Positions 35,757 to 45,823 of a stretch of DNA of 64,000 nucleotides are shown here, piece after piece. The number at the start of each line of letters is the position of its first letter. The stretch's first letter is position 1. This DNA is from Gammaproteobacteria bacterium (lineage in GTDB: Bacteria; Pseudomonadota; Gammaproteobacteria; Pseudomonadales; Halieaceae): positions 248,001 through 312,000 of the forward strand of contig JAUHXH010000004.1 in assembly GCA_030427085.1 (NCBI GenBank), in the 5' to 3' direction. The notes under the pieces were generated by a model, which was given only the letters and a program-made list of their open reading frames with translations, was not told the origin of the DNA and did no database searches. The translations under genes and the position numbers were made by a program.

Positions 35757-37133
35757 TCAGGAGAAGAACCCGAAGCCGACCTGGAACAGTTTTTCCACCG
35801 CAGCCGTTTTGGCCCGATCCACCAGGAACAGGATCACGTGGTCGTCGGTTTCCACCTCGATGTGCTTGTGGGCGATCAGCACTTCTTCGCCGCGCACGAT
35901 GGCGCCGATGGTTACGCCTTCGGGCAGGTCGATTTCATCCAGGCGCCGCCCCACCACTTTTGAGGAGTAGGCATCGCCATGGGCGATCACTTCGATGGCT
36001 TCCGCTGCGCCGCGTCGCAGAGAGTGCACAATGCTGATGTCACCGCGACGCACGTGGGCCAGCAGGCTGCCGATGGTGATTTGCTGTGGGGAGACAGAGA
36101 TGTCGATTTCGTCCCCCACCATTTCCGCGTAAGCAGGATTGGTGATCAGGGTAATCACTTTCTTGGCGCCCATGCGTTTGGCCAGCATGGACATCATGAT
36201 ATTGGATTCGTCGTTATTGGTGAGCGCGCAGAATACGTCGGTTTGCTCGATGCCCTCCGCTGCCAGCAGGTTGGGTTCAGAGGCGCTGCCGTTTAGCACT
36301 AGCGCGTTCTTGAGCCGCTCAGACAGGGTGCGACAGCGCGCGTAATCGCGTTCGATCACCTTCACCTGGTACTCGCGATCCAGCGACAGCGCTAGAGTTG
36401 CGCCGATGTTTCCGCCGCCGGCAATCATCACCTTGCGGTAGGGGTTGTCTACCTTGCGCAGCTCTGCCATTACCTTGCGGATGTTTTCCCGCGCAGCGAT
36501 AAAAAACACTTCGTCGTCGGCTTCCACCACGGTGTCTGCCACCGGAATAATGGGCCGATTCTGGCGGAAGATGGCGGCAACCCGGGTGTCGACCTTGGGC
36601 ATGTGCTGGCGAATCTGTTGCAGTTCCTGGCCTACGATGGGGCCGCCGTAATAGGCGCGAACGGCCACCAGTTGCACCTTGCCCTCGGCAAAATCCAGCA
36701 CCTGCAGGGCACCGGGATTAGCGATTAGCTGGCGGATGTTTTTGGTGACCAGTTGCTCCGGACCGATGATCACGTCCACCGGAATATTCTGTGGATTGAA
36801 CAGCTCTTCCTGCCGCGACAAGTAGTTGGGGGAGCGCACCCGGGAAATTTTGGTCGGGGTGTTAAACAGTGTGTGCGCCACCTGGCAGGCCATCATATTG
36901 ATCTCGTCGGAGTTGGTGACGGCGATCAGCAGGTCGGCATCTTCAGCGCCGGCGCGATACAGGGTGTTGGGGTGGGAGGCCTCGCCCATGACCGTGGCGA
37001 TATCCAGCTTGTCCTGCAAGGCGCGCAGGCGCTCGGCGTCGGTGTCGACGACGATGATGTCGTTGAGCTCATCGGCGAGATTTTCGGCCAGGGTTCCCCC
37101 TACCTGCCCGGCGCCCAGAATAATGATTTTCAT
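35757..37133 (-). CDS. trkA: Trk system regulatory subunit TrkA
   Basis: A 458-residue peripheral cytosolic protein with two tandem RCK units, each a Rossmann NAD-binding domain (IILGAGQVGGTLA at the start and MIAGGGNIGATLA at about residue 235) followed by a TrkA-C domain. It gates TrkH in response to NAD(H)/ATP. The gene lies one base before trkH and about 100 bp after rsmB. Confidence 0.96.
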   Translation of the reverse strand: MKIIILGAGQVGGTLAENLADELNDIIVVDTDAERLRALQDKLDIATVMGEASHPNTLYRAGAEDADLLIAVTNSDEINMMACQVAHTLFNTPTKISRVRSPNYLSRQEELFNPQNIPVDVIIGPEQLVTKNIRQLIANPGALQVLDFAEGKVQLVAVRAYYGGPIVGQELQQIRQHMPKVDTRVAAIFRQNRPIIPVADTVVEADDEVFFIAARENIRKVMAELRKVDNPYRKVMIAGGGNIGATLALSLDREYQVKVIERDYARCRTLSERLKNALVLNGSASEPNLLAAEGIEQTDVFCALTNNDESNIMMSMLAKRMGAKKVITLITNPAYAEMVGDEIDISVSPQQITIGSLLAHVRRGDISIVHSLRRGAAEAIEVIAHGDAYSSKVVGRRLDEIDLPEGVTIGAIVRGEEVLIAHKHIEVETDDHVILFLVDRAKTAAVEKLFQVGFGFFS

Positions 37134-37230
37134 CGCTGGCGGTTCTTGCCCCTGATCGCTAAGACATTAAAGAAATACCGCACCGATTGTAAGGGCCGCG
37201 AGGTGGATTTATTACCGCCGCGGGGCGTGG

Positions 37231-38529
37231 TCATTGCGGGGCGCGCAGGTGGCAGTAGTAGAGGCCGTCCGGACCGCCAAGGCTCGGCAGCAATTGCCGG
37301 CCAAACTCGGTTGCCTCACCCCAGTCCGCCTGGATTGTATCCACTTCGGCTTCGGGATGGCGGTCCATGAAGGCGCGGACCACCGCGTCGTTTTCCTCAC
37401 GCAGTACTGAGCAGGTGGCGTAGAGCAACACTCCCCCGGGTGACAGGCGTGGCCACAAGCCCTGCAAGATGGCGAGCTGGGTGGTGGCGAAGCCGGCCAG
37501 GTCGGAGGGGCGGCGCAATACTTTAACGTCGGGGTGGCGGCGGATCACACCGCTGGCGGAGCACGGTGCGTCTACCAGAATGCGGTCAAAGCGCAGGTCG
37601 GGTGCCAGTGCCGCGGGGTCGGCGGCATCGCCAACCACAATGTCAAAGGCCAGGGCGAGGCGCTCGCGGTTCTCGGCAATACGGGTGGCGCGGTTGGGAT
37701 TGAGCTCCAGCGCGACCAGCGATTGCAGCTCCGGGCACATCTCGGCGATATGGCAAGCTTTGCCCCCGGGTGCGGCGCAGGCATCGAGGATGCGCTCGCC
37801 CGGCTGTGGGCCGAGCAGGTTGGCGGCGAGTTGTCCGGCTTCGTCCTGCACGCTCGCAAGTCCGCCGGCGAAGCCCGGCAATGCGGTGATATCGACAGGG
37901 GTGCCCAGGCGCAGGCAACTGCTTGCCCACTCCCCTGTTGTGGCTTCGATGCCCTCTTCTGTCAGCAGTTTGCTGTAGCGATCAATCGTGGCGCGTTGGG
38001 CATTAACGCGCAGGCACATGGGTGGCGCGGTATTGTTCGCCGACACCATCGCTTCCCAGTGCTCGGGCCACTGGTCGCGCAAACTGCGCAGTAACCAGCG
38101 GGGATGGTCCAGGCTGGCGTGCTCTGGCAGTTCTGCCTGGAGCCTTTCCCCCTCCCGCAAATAGCGACGCAACACGGCGTTGACCAGGCCGCGGGCCCAG
38201 CTTTTCTTCAGGCCTTTGGTCGCGTCCACGGCACTGCTGACGGCGGCGTGATCGGGCACCCGTAAATGAATGATTTGATACAGGCCGATGAGCAGTAGTG
38301 CGCGGACATCGCTGTCGCGGTCTTTCAGGGGCTTGTCCAGCAGGGCATTGGCCAGGGTTTGCAGGCTGGGGTAGTGGCGCAGGGTGCCGTAGCAAAGTTC
38401 CCGCAGCAGGCCCTGGTCGCGGGGGACCACGCTGTTTTCGACCGCTGGCAGTGCTACGTTCAGGGACTGCCCGTGCCCCAGCACTGCGGCCAGTGCCTGG
38501 GCCGCTGCAACCCGGCAATCGGTGGCCAT
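37231..38529 (-). CDS. rsmB: 16S rRNA m5C967 methyltransferase RsmB
   Basis: A 432-residue enzyme from ATG 38529, which shares one base with the fmt stop (TGATG). An N-terminal NusB-like RNA-binding domain (about 1-140) is followed by a SAM-dependent methyltransferase domain with LDACAAPGGKACHI, the Pro-Cys motif VDAPCSASGV and the catalytic Cys in YATCSVLREEND. A longer frame starting at 38655 lies inside fmt and adds a non-conserved basic stretch, so it is rejected. Confidence 0.95.
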   Translation of the reverse strand: MATDCRVAAAQALAAVLGHGQSLNVALPAVENSVVPRDQGLLRELCYGTLRHYPSLQTLANALLDKPLKDRDSDVRALLLIGLYQIIHLRVPDHAAVSSAVDATKGLKKSWARGLVNAVLRRYLREGERLQAELPEHASLDHPRWLLRSLRDQWPEHWEAMVSANNTAPPMCLRVNAQRATIDRYSKLLTEEGIEATTGEWASSCLRLGTPVDITALPGFAGGLASVQDEAGQLAANLLGPQPGERILDACAAPGGKACHIAEMCPELQSLVALELNPNRATRIAENRERLALAFDIVVGDAADPAALAPDLRFDRILVDAPCSASGVIRRHPDVKVLRRPSDLAGFATTQLAILQGLWPRLSPGGVLLYATCSVLREENDAVVRAFMDRHPEAEVDTIQADWGEATEFGRQLLPSLGGPDGLYYCHLRAPQ

Positions 38530-39491
38530 CAGGCGGCGCCCAACTGAGTGCCCGGCGCAAACATGGCGGCGCGAGCATTCAGTATTTGTTCTGCGGTCAG
38601 CGCTTTGCCTCCGGGAAGTTGTAGATGTTCCACATTCAATGCCCCTTCGCCGCAACTAATCAGGATGCCGCCGCGATCAGCACGCAAAACGGTGCCAGGC
38701 AGCTCGGGAGAACCCGGCAAGTTCACGGCGCTGGCGCGCCACAATTTGATGCGCTCGCCCTCGACTTCGGTATAGGCGATGGGAAAGGGGTTGAAGGCAC
38801 AGACCGCACGCTCCAGGGCGGTCGCGCTGAGCTGCCAGTCGATCAGGGCTTCCGCCTTTTCGATCTTGTGGGCGTAAGTAGCCAACTGGTCATCCTGTGC
38901 CTGGGCATCGGCCTGGAAGCGCGGCAGGTCGCTCAGGGTCTCCAGCAGCAGCGGCGGACCGATGGCTGCCAGCTTGTCGTGGAGGTCGCCGGCGGAATCC
39001 GTGGGGGTAATGGCACAGCTCACCTTGCTGAGCATGGCGCCGGTGTCGAGGCCCGCGTCCATCTGCATGATGGTGATACCGCTCTCCTCATCGCCCGCTT
39101 CCACCGCGCGCTGAATCGGCGCGGCCCCGCGCCAGCGCGGCAACAGGGAGCCGTGAACATTGACGCAGCCCAGTGTGGGTGTGTCCAGCACGGCCTGGGG
39201 CAGAATCAGCCCGTAGGCCACCACCACCATCACATCGGCGTTATAGCGGGCGAGTACCGCCTGGGCGTCGGTATCACGCAGGCTGGGAGGTTGTTCAACG
39301 GGTATGCCGTGGGCTTCAGCGAGTTGCTTGACCGGGCTGGCCTGCAGTTTTTTGCCCCGCCCGGCGCGTCGGTCGGGCTGGGTATAGGCGGCGACCACAG
39401 TGTGTGGGCTGTCCAGCAGGGCCTGCAGGTGCACGGCCGCGAACTGCGGAGTGCCGGCAAACAGCACCCGCAGGGCAGTGGGTTCACTCAT
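38529..39491 (-). CDS. fmt: Methionyl-tRNA formyltransferase
   Basis: A 320-residue enzyme that formylates initiator Met-tRNA. It has the N-terminal formyltransferase domain with the hallmark [13 protein letters not shown] and the catalytic Asn/His/Asp environment ([18 protein letters not shown]), then a C-terminal OB-like domain. It overlaps the def stop by four bases and is followed directly by rsmB, the classical def-fmt-rsmB operon. Confidence 0.97.
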   Translation of the reverse strand: MSEPTALRVLFAGTPQFAAVHLQALLDSPHTVVAAYTQPDRRAGRGKKLQASPVKQLAEAHGIPVEQPPSLRDTDAQAVLARYNADVMVVVAYGLILPQAVLDTPTLGCVNVHGSLLPRWRGAAPIQRAVEAGDEESGITIMQMDAGLDTGAMLSKVSCAITPTDSAGDLHDKLAAIGPPLLLETLSDLPRFQADAQAQDDQLATYAHKIEKAEALIDWQLSATALERAVCAFNPFPIAYTEVEGERIKLWRASAVNLPGSPELPGTVLRADRGGILISCGEGALNVEHLQLPGGKALTAEQILNARAAMFAPGTQLGAA

Positions 39492-39994
39492 GCTCGCTGG
39501 CGCTGTGCTTTTTCCAGCTTCTTGCGAATGCGCTGGCGTTTCAGGGGCGAGATGTAATCGATAAACAGTTTGCCGTCCAGGTGGTCGATTTCGTGTTGCA
39601 GGCAGATCGCCAGCAGGCCGTCGAGTTCGCGGGTTGTCGTTTCCCCGTCACGCCCCATCGACGTCACGCGAATGCGCTGTGGGCGCTGCACCGTTTCGTA
39701 GAAGCCGGGCACCGACAGGCAGCCTTCGTCGTACTCACCCAGGTTGGGGTCCAGTACTTCGATCTCGGGATTGATGAACACCTGCGGGTCGTCGCCGTTC
39801 TCCGATACGTCGATCACCAGAATGCGCTCGTGCACGTTCACCTGAGTGGCGGCCAGGCCTATCCCGGGCGCTGCGTACATGGTCTCGAACATATCGTCGA
39901 TGAGTTGGCGCGTACTGTCGGTCACTTCCGTGACGGGCTTGGCCACCTTGCGCAGGCGGGGATCGGGAAACTCAAGAATGTCGAGCAGGGCCAT
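39488..39994 (-). CDS. def: Peptide deformylase
   Basis: A 168-residue metal-dependent enzyme that removes the N-formyl group from nascent proteins. All three motifs are intact: [15 protein letters not shown] and QHEIDHLDG, which provide the Cys and two His metal ligands and the catalytic Glu. It is the first gene of the def-fmt-rsmB-trkA-trkH minus-strand run and is divergent from the LysM gene. Confidence 0.97.
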   Translation of the reverse strand: MALLDILEFPDPRLRKVAKPVTEVTDSTRQLIDDMFETMYAAPGIGLAATQVNVHERILVIDVSENGDDPQVFINPEIEVLDPNLGEYDEGCLSVPGFYETVQRPQRIRVTSMGRDGETTTRELDGLLAICLQHEIDHLDGKLFIDYISPLKRQRIRKKLEKAQRQRA

Positions 39995-40216
39995 GGGCTT
40001 TGCCTATTGGGTCGGGGTGTTCAAGTGAACATCATCATTTAGCAATTTTTCGCTTGCCAGCTTTAACTTCCGCCCGCAAACTGTTGAATTATATAACTTG
40101 TGTGCCGGTACTGCCCAGCGTGGGTGGGCCGGATGGGGCACCAGGCCGTGGTCCGGGGGGTGTTGTTTCACCGCGCCGTCGGCCGAATCAAGAATAAGAC
40201 CATGCGGGAAGGGATG

Positions 40217-41257
40217 ATGAAAGCAAAAGCACTGGCAATTTGTTTGCTGTACTTCTCTGTTCTGGGCGCCGTTTGGGCCCAGTCCGAGCTGGAGCTCAAC
40301 GAAAACCCCCCGGAAACCTATACCGTCAAGAAGGGCGATACCCTTTGGGACATCTCCGGCATGTATCTGGAGAAGCCCTGGCGCTGGCCCGAGCTGTGGG
40401 ACGTAAACCCGCAGATCGACAACCCACACCTGATCTACCCCGGCGATGTGCTCTATCTGGTATATGTGGACGGCCAGCCCCGTCTGCGGGTACGCCGTGG
40501 CGAAGGTGGCCGGACGGTCAAACTGACCCCCAACATGCGCATCGAGCCGCTGGATCTGGCGATCCCGGTTATTCCGCTGGATGAAATCAATCCCTTCCTG
40601 AAGGGTCACCGGGTGATGAGTGCGGAAGAGCTGGAAAACTCCGCCTACATTGTGGCCGGTGCCCAGAAGCACCTGATCAGCGCCCAGGGCGACCGCATCT
40701 TCGGCCGCGGTTACTTTGAGGACGGCGAGCGCGCCTACGGTATTTACCGCAAGAGTGAGGTCTACTACGACCCCATCACCCAGGAACTGCTGGGTTACCA
40801 GGCGCAGGACATCGGTAATGCCCAGCTGCTATCCAGCAATCTCGACGAAATCGTGGAGCTGGAGGTGACCCGGGTGACGGAAGAAGTACGGATCACCGAT
40901 CGCCTCCTGCCGATGGAGGAGCGAGTAATCGCCGCCACCTTCCAGCCGCGGGCGCCTGAGGTGGAAATCAAGAATGGCTTTATGATCGCCGTTGATGGCG
41001 GCGTGAATCAGGTGGGCCCCTGGGACATCGTGGTAATCAACCGCGGTAAGCGCGAAGGACTGGAAGTAGGCCATGTACTGGCCATCTACCAGGCCGGCGA
41101 GCGGGTCTACGACCAGGTTCGCGGTGACGAGGTAACCCTGCCGGATGTGCGTGCGGGGCTACTTATGATCTTCGAGACCTTCGACAAAGTAAGTTATGGT
41201 GTGGTGCTCAAAACCAACCGTCCGCTGGCGGTGATGGACAAGGTGCGCAACCCCTGA
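40217..41257 (+). CDS. Secreted LysM-domain protein
   Basis: A 346-residue protein with a signal peptide (AKALAICLLYFSVLGAVWA). ATG 40217 is preferred over ATGs at 40202 and 40214 because GGGAAGG precedes it by about five bases and the signal peptide starts there. A single LysM domain (about residues 25-75; YTVKKGDTLWDISGMYL; NPQIDNPHLIYPGDVLYL) binds peptidoglycan. The remaining 260 residues have no recognised enzymatic motif. The position between def and dprA is the same as in Pseudomonas, and the protein probably acts in the periplasm in cell-wall maintenance. Confidence 0.88.
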   Translation: MKAKALAICLLYFSVLGAVWAQSELELNENPPETYTVKKGDTLWDISGMYLEKPWRWPELWDVNPQIDNPHLIYPGDVLYLVYVDGQPRLRVRRGEGGRTVKLTPNMRIEPLDLAIPVIPLDEINPFLKGHRVMSAEELENSAYIVAGAQKHLISAQGDRIFGRGYFEDGERAYGIYRKSEVYYDPITQELLGYQAQDIGNAQLLSSNLDEIVELEVTRVTEEVRITDRLLPMEERVIAATFQPRAPEVEIKNGFMIAVDGGVNQVGPWDIVVINRGKREGLEVGHVLAIYQAGERVYDQVRGDEVTLPDVRAGLLMIFETFDKVSYGVVLKTNRPLAVMDKVRNP

Positions 41258-41272
41258 TCGCTTAATCAACCG

Positions 41273-41289
41273 GGGCGCCACCGGCGCCC
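41273..41289 (+). terminator. Stem-loop between the LysM gene and dprA
   Basis: GGGCGCC (41273-41279), loop ACC, GGCGCCC (41283-41289), followed by TT only. A weak terminator or processing site. Confidence 0.4.
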
Positions 41290-41320
41290 TTCCCCGCCGG
41301 GACTGCATCAGGGACGATGC

Positions 41321-42448
41321 ATGAACGACACCCCACTGCAGCAAGCTCTGCTGCTGCACAGCCTGCCAGACCTTACCCCAACGCAACTTTGCGCAGCATT
41401 GCTACGCGCCGGATCGCTGCCCGATTTGCTGGTAGCGGAGCCTTCACTGTGGGCTTCCGTGGGCGCACCGGCTTTGGTTTACACAAGCTTGCAACGCGCG
41501 CTGCGGTCGCCTGATCTCAGTGCCGAAGCTGCTCAGGTCTCGGCCTGGCTAACACTATTGAAGCCTTTAAATGTTGAAGTTTTATCGATAGTAAGCGCCA
41601 ACTACCCGCCATTGCTTGCGGCCATATCCAATCCTCCGCCCCTGCTCTACATCCGTGGCGATAGCGCCCTGCTCAGTGCGCCGCAGGTGGCCATGGTGGG
41701 TAGCCGCCGTGCAACGGCTGCGGGGCGGCGATTGGCGCGCACGATGGCAGCAGACCTGGCCACAGCGGGGTTGGTGGTCACCTCCGGACTCGCCCTGGGT
41801 ATCGACGGCGAAGCCCACCAGGGTGCGTTGTCCGCCGGGGGGCGGAGTGTGGCCGTTATGGCCACCGGTATCGAACAGCTCTACCCCAAACGGCATCAGG
41901 CCCTGGGAGCGACACTGATTGAGCAGGGCTGCGTGATCTCGGAATTTGCGCCGGGTACACCGCCACTGCCCCCGCATTTTCCACGTCGCAACCGTATCGT
42001 CAGCGGTCTTAGTCTGGGTACCGTGGTGGTGGAAGCGGCCCTGCCCAGTGGCTCCCTGCTCACCGCCGCGCTGGCGCTGGAACAGGGTCGCGAAGTGATG
42101 GCCTGCCCTCATACCCCCGGCACGCCCGGGGCCAGGGGGTGCCACCGTTTGTTGCGCGACGGGGCGATACCTGTGGCGGATGCCGATGACATCCTGTTCG
42201 CCCTGCAGCACGCTCTCCCCCGCCCGGACAGTCCCCCACAGCAGGTGGGTGTTGAGCCACAAGCGCCTGCACCCGCGGTAGATGAAGCCCAGCAGGCGGT
42301 ACTGGACTTGCTCGGCGCCCAGCCAGTGAGCCTCGATGCTTTGCAACAGCACAGCCAGAGGGATACACCGGAACTGATGATCCTGTTGACCGAGCTGGAG
42401 CTGGCCGGGCGCGTGTCTCGTTGCTCGGTCGGTTACCGTCTCGTGTAG
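41321..42448 (+). CDS. dprA: DNA-processing protein DprA
   Basis: A 375-residue protein that binds single-stranded DNA and loads RecA during natural transformation. It has an N-terminal SAM-like part, a Rossmann-type core (MVGSRRATAAG; SGLALGIDGEAHQGAL; FPRRNRIVSGLS; LPSGSLLTA) and a C-terminal winged-helix segment (about 320-375). Length and motifs are normal, suggesting that the machinery for processing incoming DNA is functional, in keeping with the type IV pilus genes in this window. Confidence 0.94.
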   Translation: MNDTPLQQALLLHSLPDLTPTQLCAALLRAGSLPDLLVAEPSLWASVGAPALVYTSLQRALRSPDLSAEAAQVSAWLTLLKPLNVEVLSIVSANYPPLLAAISNPPPLLYIRGDSALLSAPQVAMVGSRRATAAGRRLARTMAADLATAGLVVTSGLALGIDGEAHQGALSAGGRSVAVMATGIEQLYPKRHQALGATLIEQGCVISEFAPGTPPLPPHFPRRNRIVSGLSLGTVVVEAALPSGSLLTAALALEQGREVMACPHTPGTPGARGCHRLLRDGAIPVADADDILFALQHALPRPDSPPQQVGVEPQAPAPAVDEAQQAVLDLLGAQPVSLDALQQHSQRDTPELMILLTELELAGRVSRCSVGYRLV

Positions 42449-42606
42449 CTGGACAATGCTTCTTGCTCCTGCTGTTTGCTGGAGTCGGGAGTCAATTTCC
42501 CGAAAAAAAGCTGCTGTCGCCCGGCTATCCTTGCCTTGCGGCGGCTAGTTGGTTAAATTTCGCGCTTTTTGGCGCGGGACCCCTCCGCGCGTATGGGAGA
42601 GAAACT

Positions 42607-43113
42607 ATGAGTAAGCCGTTCGTCGCCATTCTGATGGGCTCTGATTCCGACCTGCCGGTCATGGAAGCTACCTTTGCTGTACTGGACAGCTTTGGCATTC
42701 CGTTTGAAGCCCGTGTCAGCTCCGCGCACCGTACGCCGGCTGCCACCAAGGAATATGTCGCTGACGCCGAATCCCGCGGCTGTGCCGTATTTATCTGCGC
42801 CGCCGGTATGGCTGCCCACCTGGCGGGCGCGGTCTCTGCTGCTACCGTCAAGCCGGTAATCGGTGTGCCGATCAACAGCTCACTGGACGGACTGGACGCC
42901 CTGCTGGCTACCGTACAAATGCCCGCGGGCATCCCCGTGGCCACCGTTGCCATCGGCAAGGCCGGCGCCAAGAATGCCGCTTACCTGGCTGCCCAGATTC
43001 TCGGTACCACCGACGAAGCCATGGCCCAGAAGCTGCGCGACGAGCGCGAAGCCAACGCCCAGGCCATCTACGCCAAGAACGACGCCCTGCAGGAAAAGCT
43101 GAAGAAGGGCTGA
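42607..43113 (+). CDS. purE: N5-carboxyaminoimidazole ribonucleotide mutase
   Basis: A 168-residue class I PurE of de novo purine synthesis. The motifs ILMGSDSDLPVM, SSAHRTP and AAGMAAHLAG are intact. ATG 42607 after GGGAGAG is the true start; the open frame continues upstream to 42421 inside dprA but that part is not conserved in character. No purK follows; tsaC starts two bases after the stop. Confidence 0.95.
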   Translation: MSKPFVAILMGSDSDLPVMEATFAVLDSFGIPFEARVSSAHRTPAATKEYVADAESRGCAVFICAAGMAAHLAGAVSAATVKPVIGVPINSSLDGLDALLATVQMPAGIPVATVAIGKAGAKNAAYLAAQILGTTDEAMAQKLRDEREANAQAIYAKNDALQEKLKKG

Positions 43114-43114
43114 G

Positions 43115-43678
43115 GTGAGCCTCCGCCCTGACCTGCGGACCCGCTTCGCTGTCGATCACCTCCTCAATGGTGGGGTGATCGCCTATCCCACGGAGGGGGT
43201 CTGGGGTCTGGGCTGCGATCCGGACGATGAGTTGGCGGTCCAGCGAGTGCTGGACCTCAAGGTGCGCCCGCGCGAAAAGGGGCTCATTCTGGTTGCCTCC
43301 CACAGCGACCAGTTCGCCGGACTCCTGCAAGACCTCCCGGAAGCACAACAATCCCGCCTGAAATTGTCCTGGCCAGGCGCCGTTACCTGGCTGGTGCCTC
43401 ATCGTGGCCGGGTACCGCAGTGGATCAGTGGTGAGCACGACACCGTCGCCCTGCGAGTTAGCGCCCATCCCGTGGTGCGTGCGCTGTGCGACACCTTTGG
43501 TGGCCCCATTGTTTCTACCTCCGCCAATCGTGCTGGCGCCCAGGCGCCAGTAACTGCATATCAGGTACACCGCTATTTTGGCGACAGCGTGGACTATGTG
43601 GTCCCCGGTTCTGTCACCGAGGCCGGACGGGCTTCTGTCATCCGGGACCTGCTCAGCGACGCCGTAATTCGGGCCTGA
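43115..43678 (+). CDS. tsaC: Threonylcarbamoyl-AMP synthase (TsaC/YrdC)
   Basis: A 187-residue enzyme that makes the threonylcarbamoyl-AMP used for t6A37 tRNA modification. GVIAYPTEGVWGLGC and IVSTSANRAG match the YrdC/Sua5 family, and the length is that of the short TsaC form. GTG start at 43115, within two bases of the purE stop. Confidence 0.93.
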   Translation: MSLRPDLRTRFAVDHLLNGGVIAYPTEGVWGLGCDPDDELAVQRVLDLKVRPREKGLILVASHSDQFAGLLQDLPEAQQSRLKLSWPGAVTWLVPHRGRVPQWISGEHDTVALRVSAHPVVRALCDTFGGPIVSTSANRAGAQAPVTAYQVHRYFGDSVDYVVPGSVTEAGRASVIRDLLSDAVIRA

Positions 43679-43700
43679 TCACAGCAGCGGTTGCTTCGGC

Positions 43701-43730
43701 TTGGGCGCGGGCTTGCAAGATGCGTATAAT
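43701..43730 (+). promoter_or_regulatory. Putative promoter of hemF
   Basis: TTGGGC (43701-43706), an 18-base spacer and a perfect TATAAT (43725-43730), 55 bp before the hemF start. Confidence 0.6.
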
Positions 43731-43758
43731 GGCGCCCGCCCGCACCATGCGGTTTTGA

Positions 43759-44697
<939 letters not shown>

Positions 44698-44714
44698 TAC
44701 CTATAAGAAGAACC

Positions 44715-45542
44715 ATGAGTGATAGTGATAAATACGCCGTTTTTGGCAACCCCATCAAACACAGTAAATCGCCGCTGATTCACGCCGCATTTGCCAGGCA
44801 GTGCGGTCAGGAAATGCAGTACCGGGCAGTGCGCGTAGACCTGGACGGCTTTAATGAAGCTGCCGACGGCTTTTTTGGTCGCGGTGGCTGTGGACTCAAC
44901 GTAACGGTGCCGTTCAAAGAACAGGCCTTTGCCTTCTGCGACCAGCTCACCGAACGCGCCGAGCGCGCCGGCGCTGCCAACACTCTGCGACCTGCCGACG
45001 GCGGCGGTATCATCGGTGACAACACCGACGGCATTGGCCTGGTTCGGGATATGGTTGCAAATCTGGGCTGGACCATCCAGGGCCGGCGTGTGCTGGTGCT
45101 GGGCGCCGGTGGTGCCGTACGCGGGATCCTGGAGCCGCTGCTGAAGGAGCGCCCCACCAGCTTGCTGGTGGTGAATCGAACCGCAGAGCGCGCTGCAAGC
45201 CTGGCCGAGCGTTTCAGCGACATGGGTGAAGTGCGCGGCGGTGGTTACGACCTGCTTGGCGATGAACCGTTTGATCTGGTGATCAACGCTACCAGCGCCG
45301 GTCTGAATGGCGAAATGCCCGAATTACCGCCCAATCTGCTCAGCGAACGCGGTTGCTGCTACGACCTGGTCTACAGTGCCGAGCCCACCGCATTTATGCG
45401 CTGGGCTGCACAGCACGCAGCTTGGGCGGTATCCGATGGTCTGGGTATGCTGGTGGAGCAGGCCGCGCAGTCGTTCTACATCTGGCGCGGCGAACGGCCG
45501 GAAACCGGCCCGGTGATCAGCCAGGTGCGTGCCGCCCTGTGA
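44715..45542 (+). CDS. aroE: Shikimate dehydrogenase
   Basis: A 275-residue NADP-dependent enzyme of the shikimate pathway. Substrate-binding SKSPLIH, the catalytic Lys in NVTVPFKEQAF, GDNTDGIGL and the nucleotide-binding VLGAGGAVRGI are present. AAGAAG upstream of ATG 44715. Length is normal. Confidence 0.96.
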   Translation: MSDSDKYAVFGNPIKHSKSPLIHAAFARQCGQEMQYRAVRVDLDGFNEAADGFFGRGGCGLNVTVPFKEQAFAFCDQLTERAERAGAANTLRPADGGGIIGDNTDGIGLVRDMVANLGWTIQGRRVLVLGAGGAVRGILEPLLKERPTSLLVVNRTAERAASLAERFSDMGEVRGGGYDLLGDEPFDLVINATSAGLNGEMPELPPNLLSERGCCYDLVYSAEPTAFMRWAAQHAAWAVSDGLGMLVEQAAQSFYIWRGERPETGPVISQVRAAL

Positions 45543-45561
45543 CCCATCCTATAATGGCAGT

Positions 45562-45795
45562 ATGAGTACACGACGCCGATTCATTGCGGGGGCAGTGTGC
45601 CCCCAGTGCAAACTGAGCGACAAGATTGTGGTCGATCTCGACAGCGATCGGCGCGAGTGTGTGGCCTGTGGCTTCTCGGAGGCCCGTCCCGAGGCCGGTT
45701 CCTCTGAACTTCCCACCCGTGTGACTCGCCCGGCGGCGCGCCGGGTTGAAACGCCCGCCAGCCCGGTGCGGCTGATCGACCCGAACGACGACTAA
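45562..45795 (+). CDS. yheV: YheV-type small zinc-ribbon protein
   Basis: A 77-residue protein with two CxxC pairs (VCPQCKLSD and CVACGFSE) forming a likely zinc ribbon, followed by a disordered tail ending in LIDPNDD. Function in this family is not established. A perfect TATAAT ends only seven bases before ATG 45562 and no Shine-Dalgarno sequence is visible, so if the box is used the transcript would be nearly leaderless; read-through from aroE is the alternative. Confidence 0.85.
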   Translation: MSTRRRFIAGAVCPQCKLSDKIVVDLDSDRRECVACGFSEARPEAGSSELPTRVTRPAARRVETPASPVRLIDPNDD

Positions 45796-45823
45796 TCGGC
45801 TGGTTCGGGACAGATTTCTTCCG

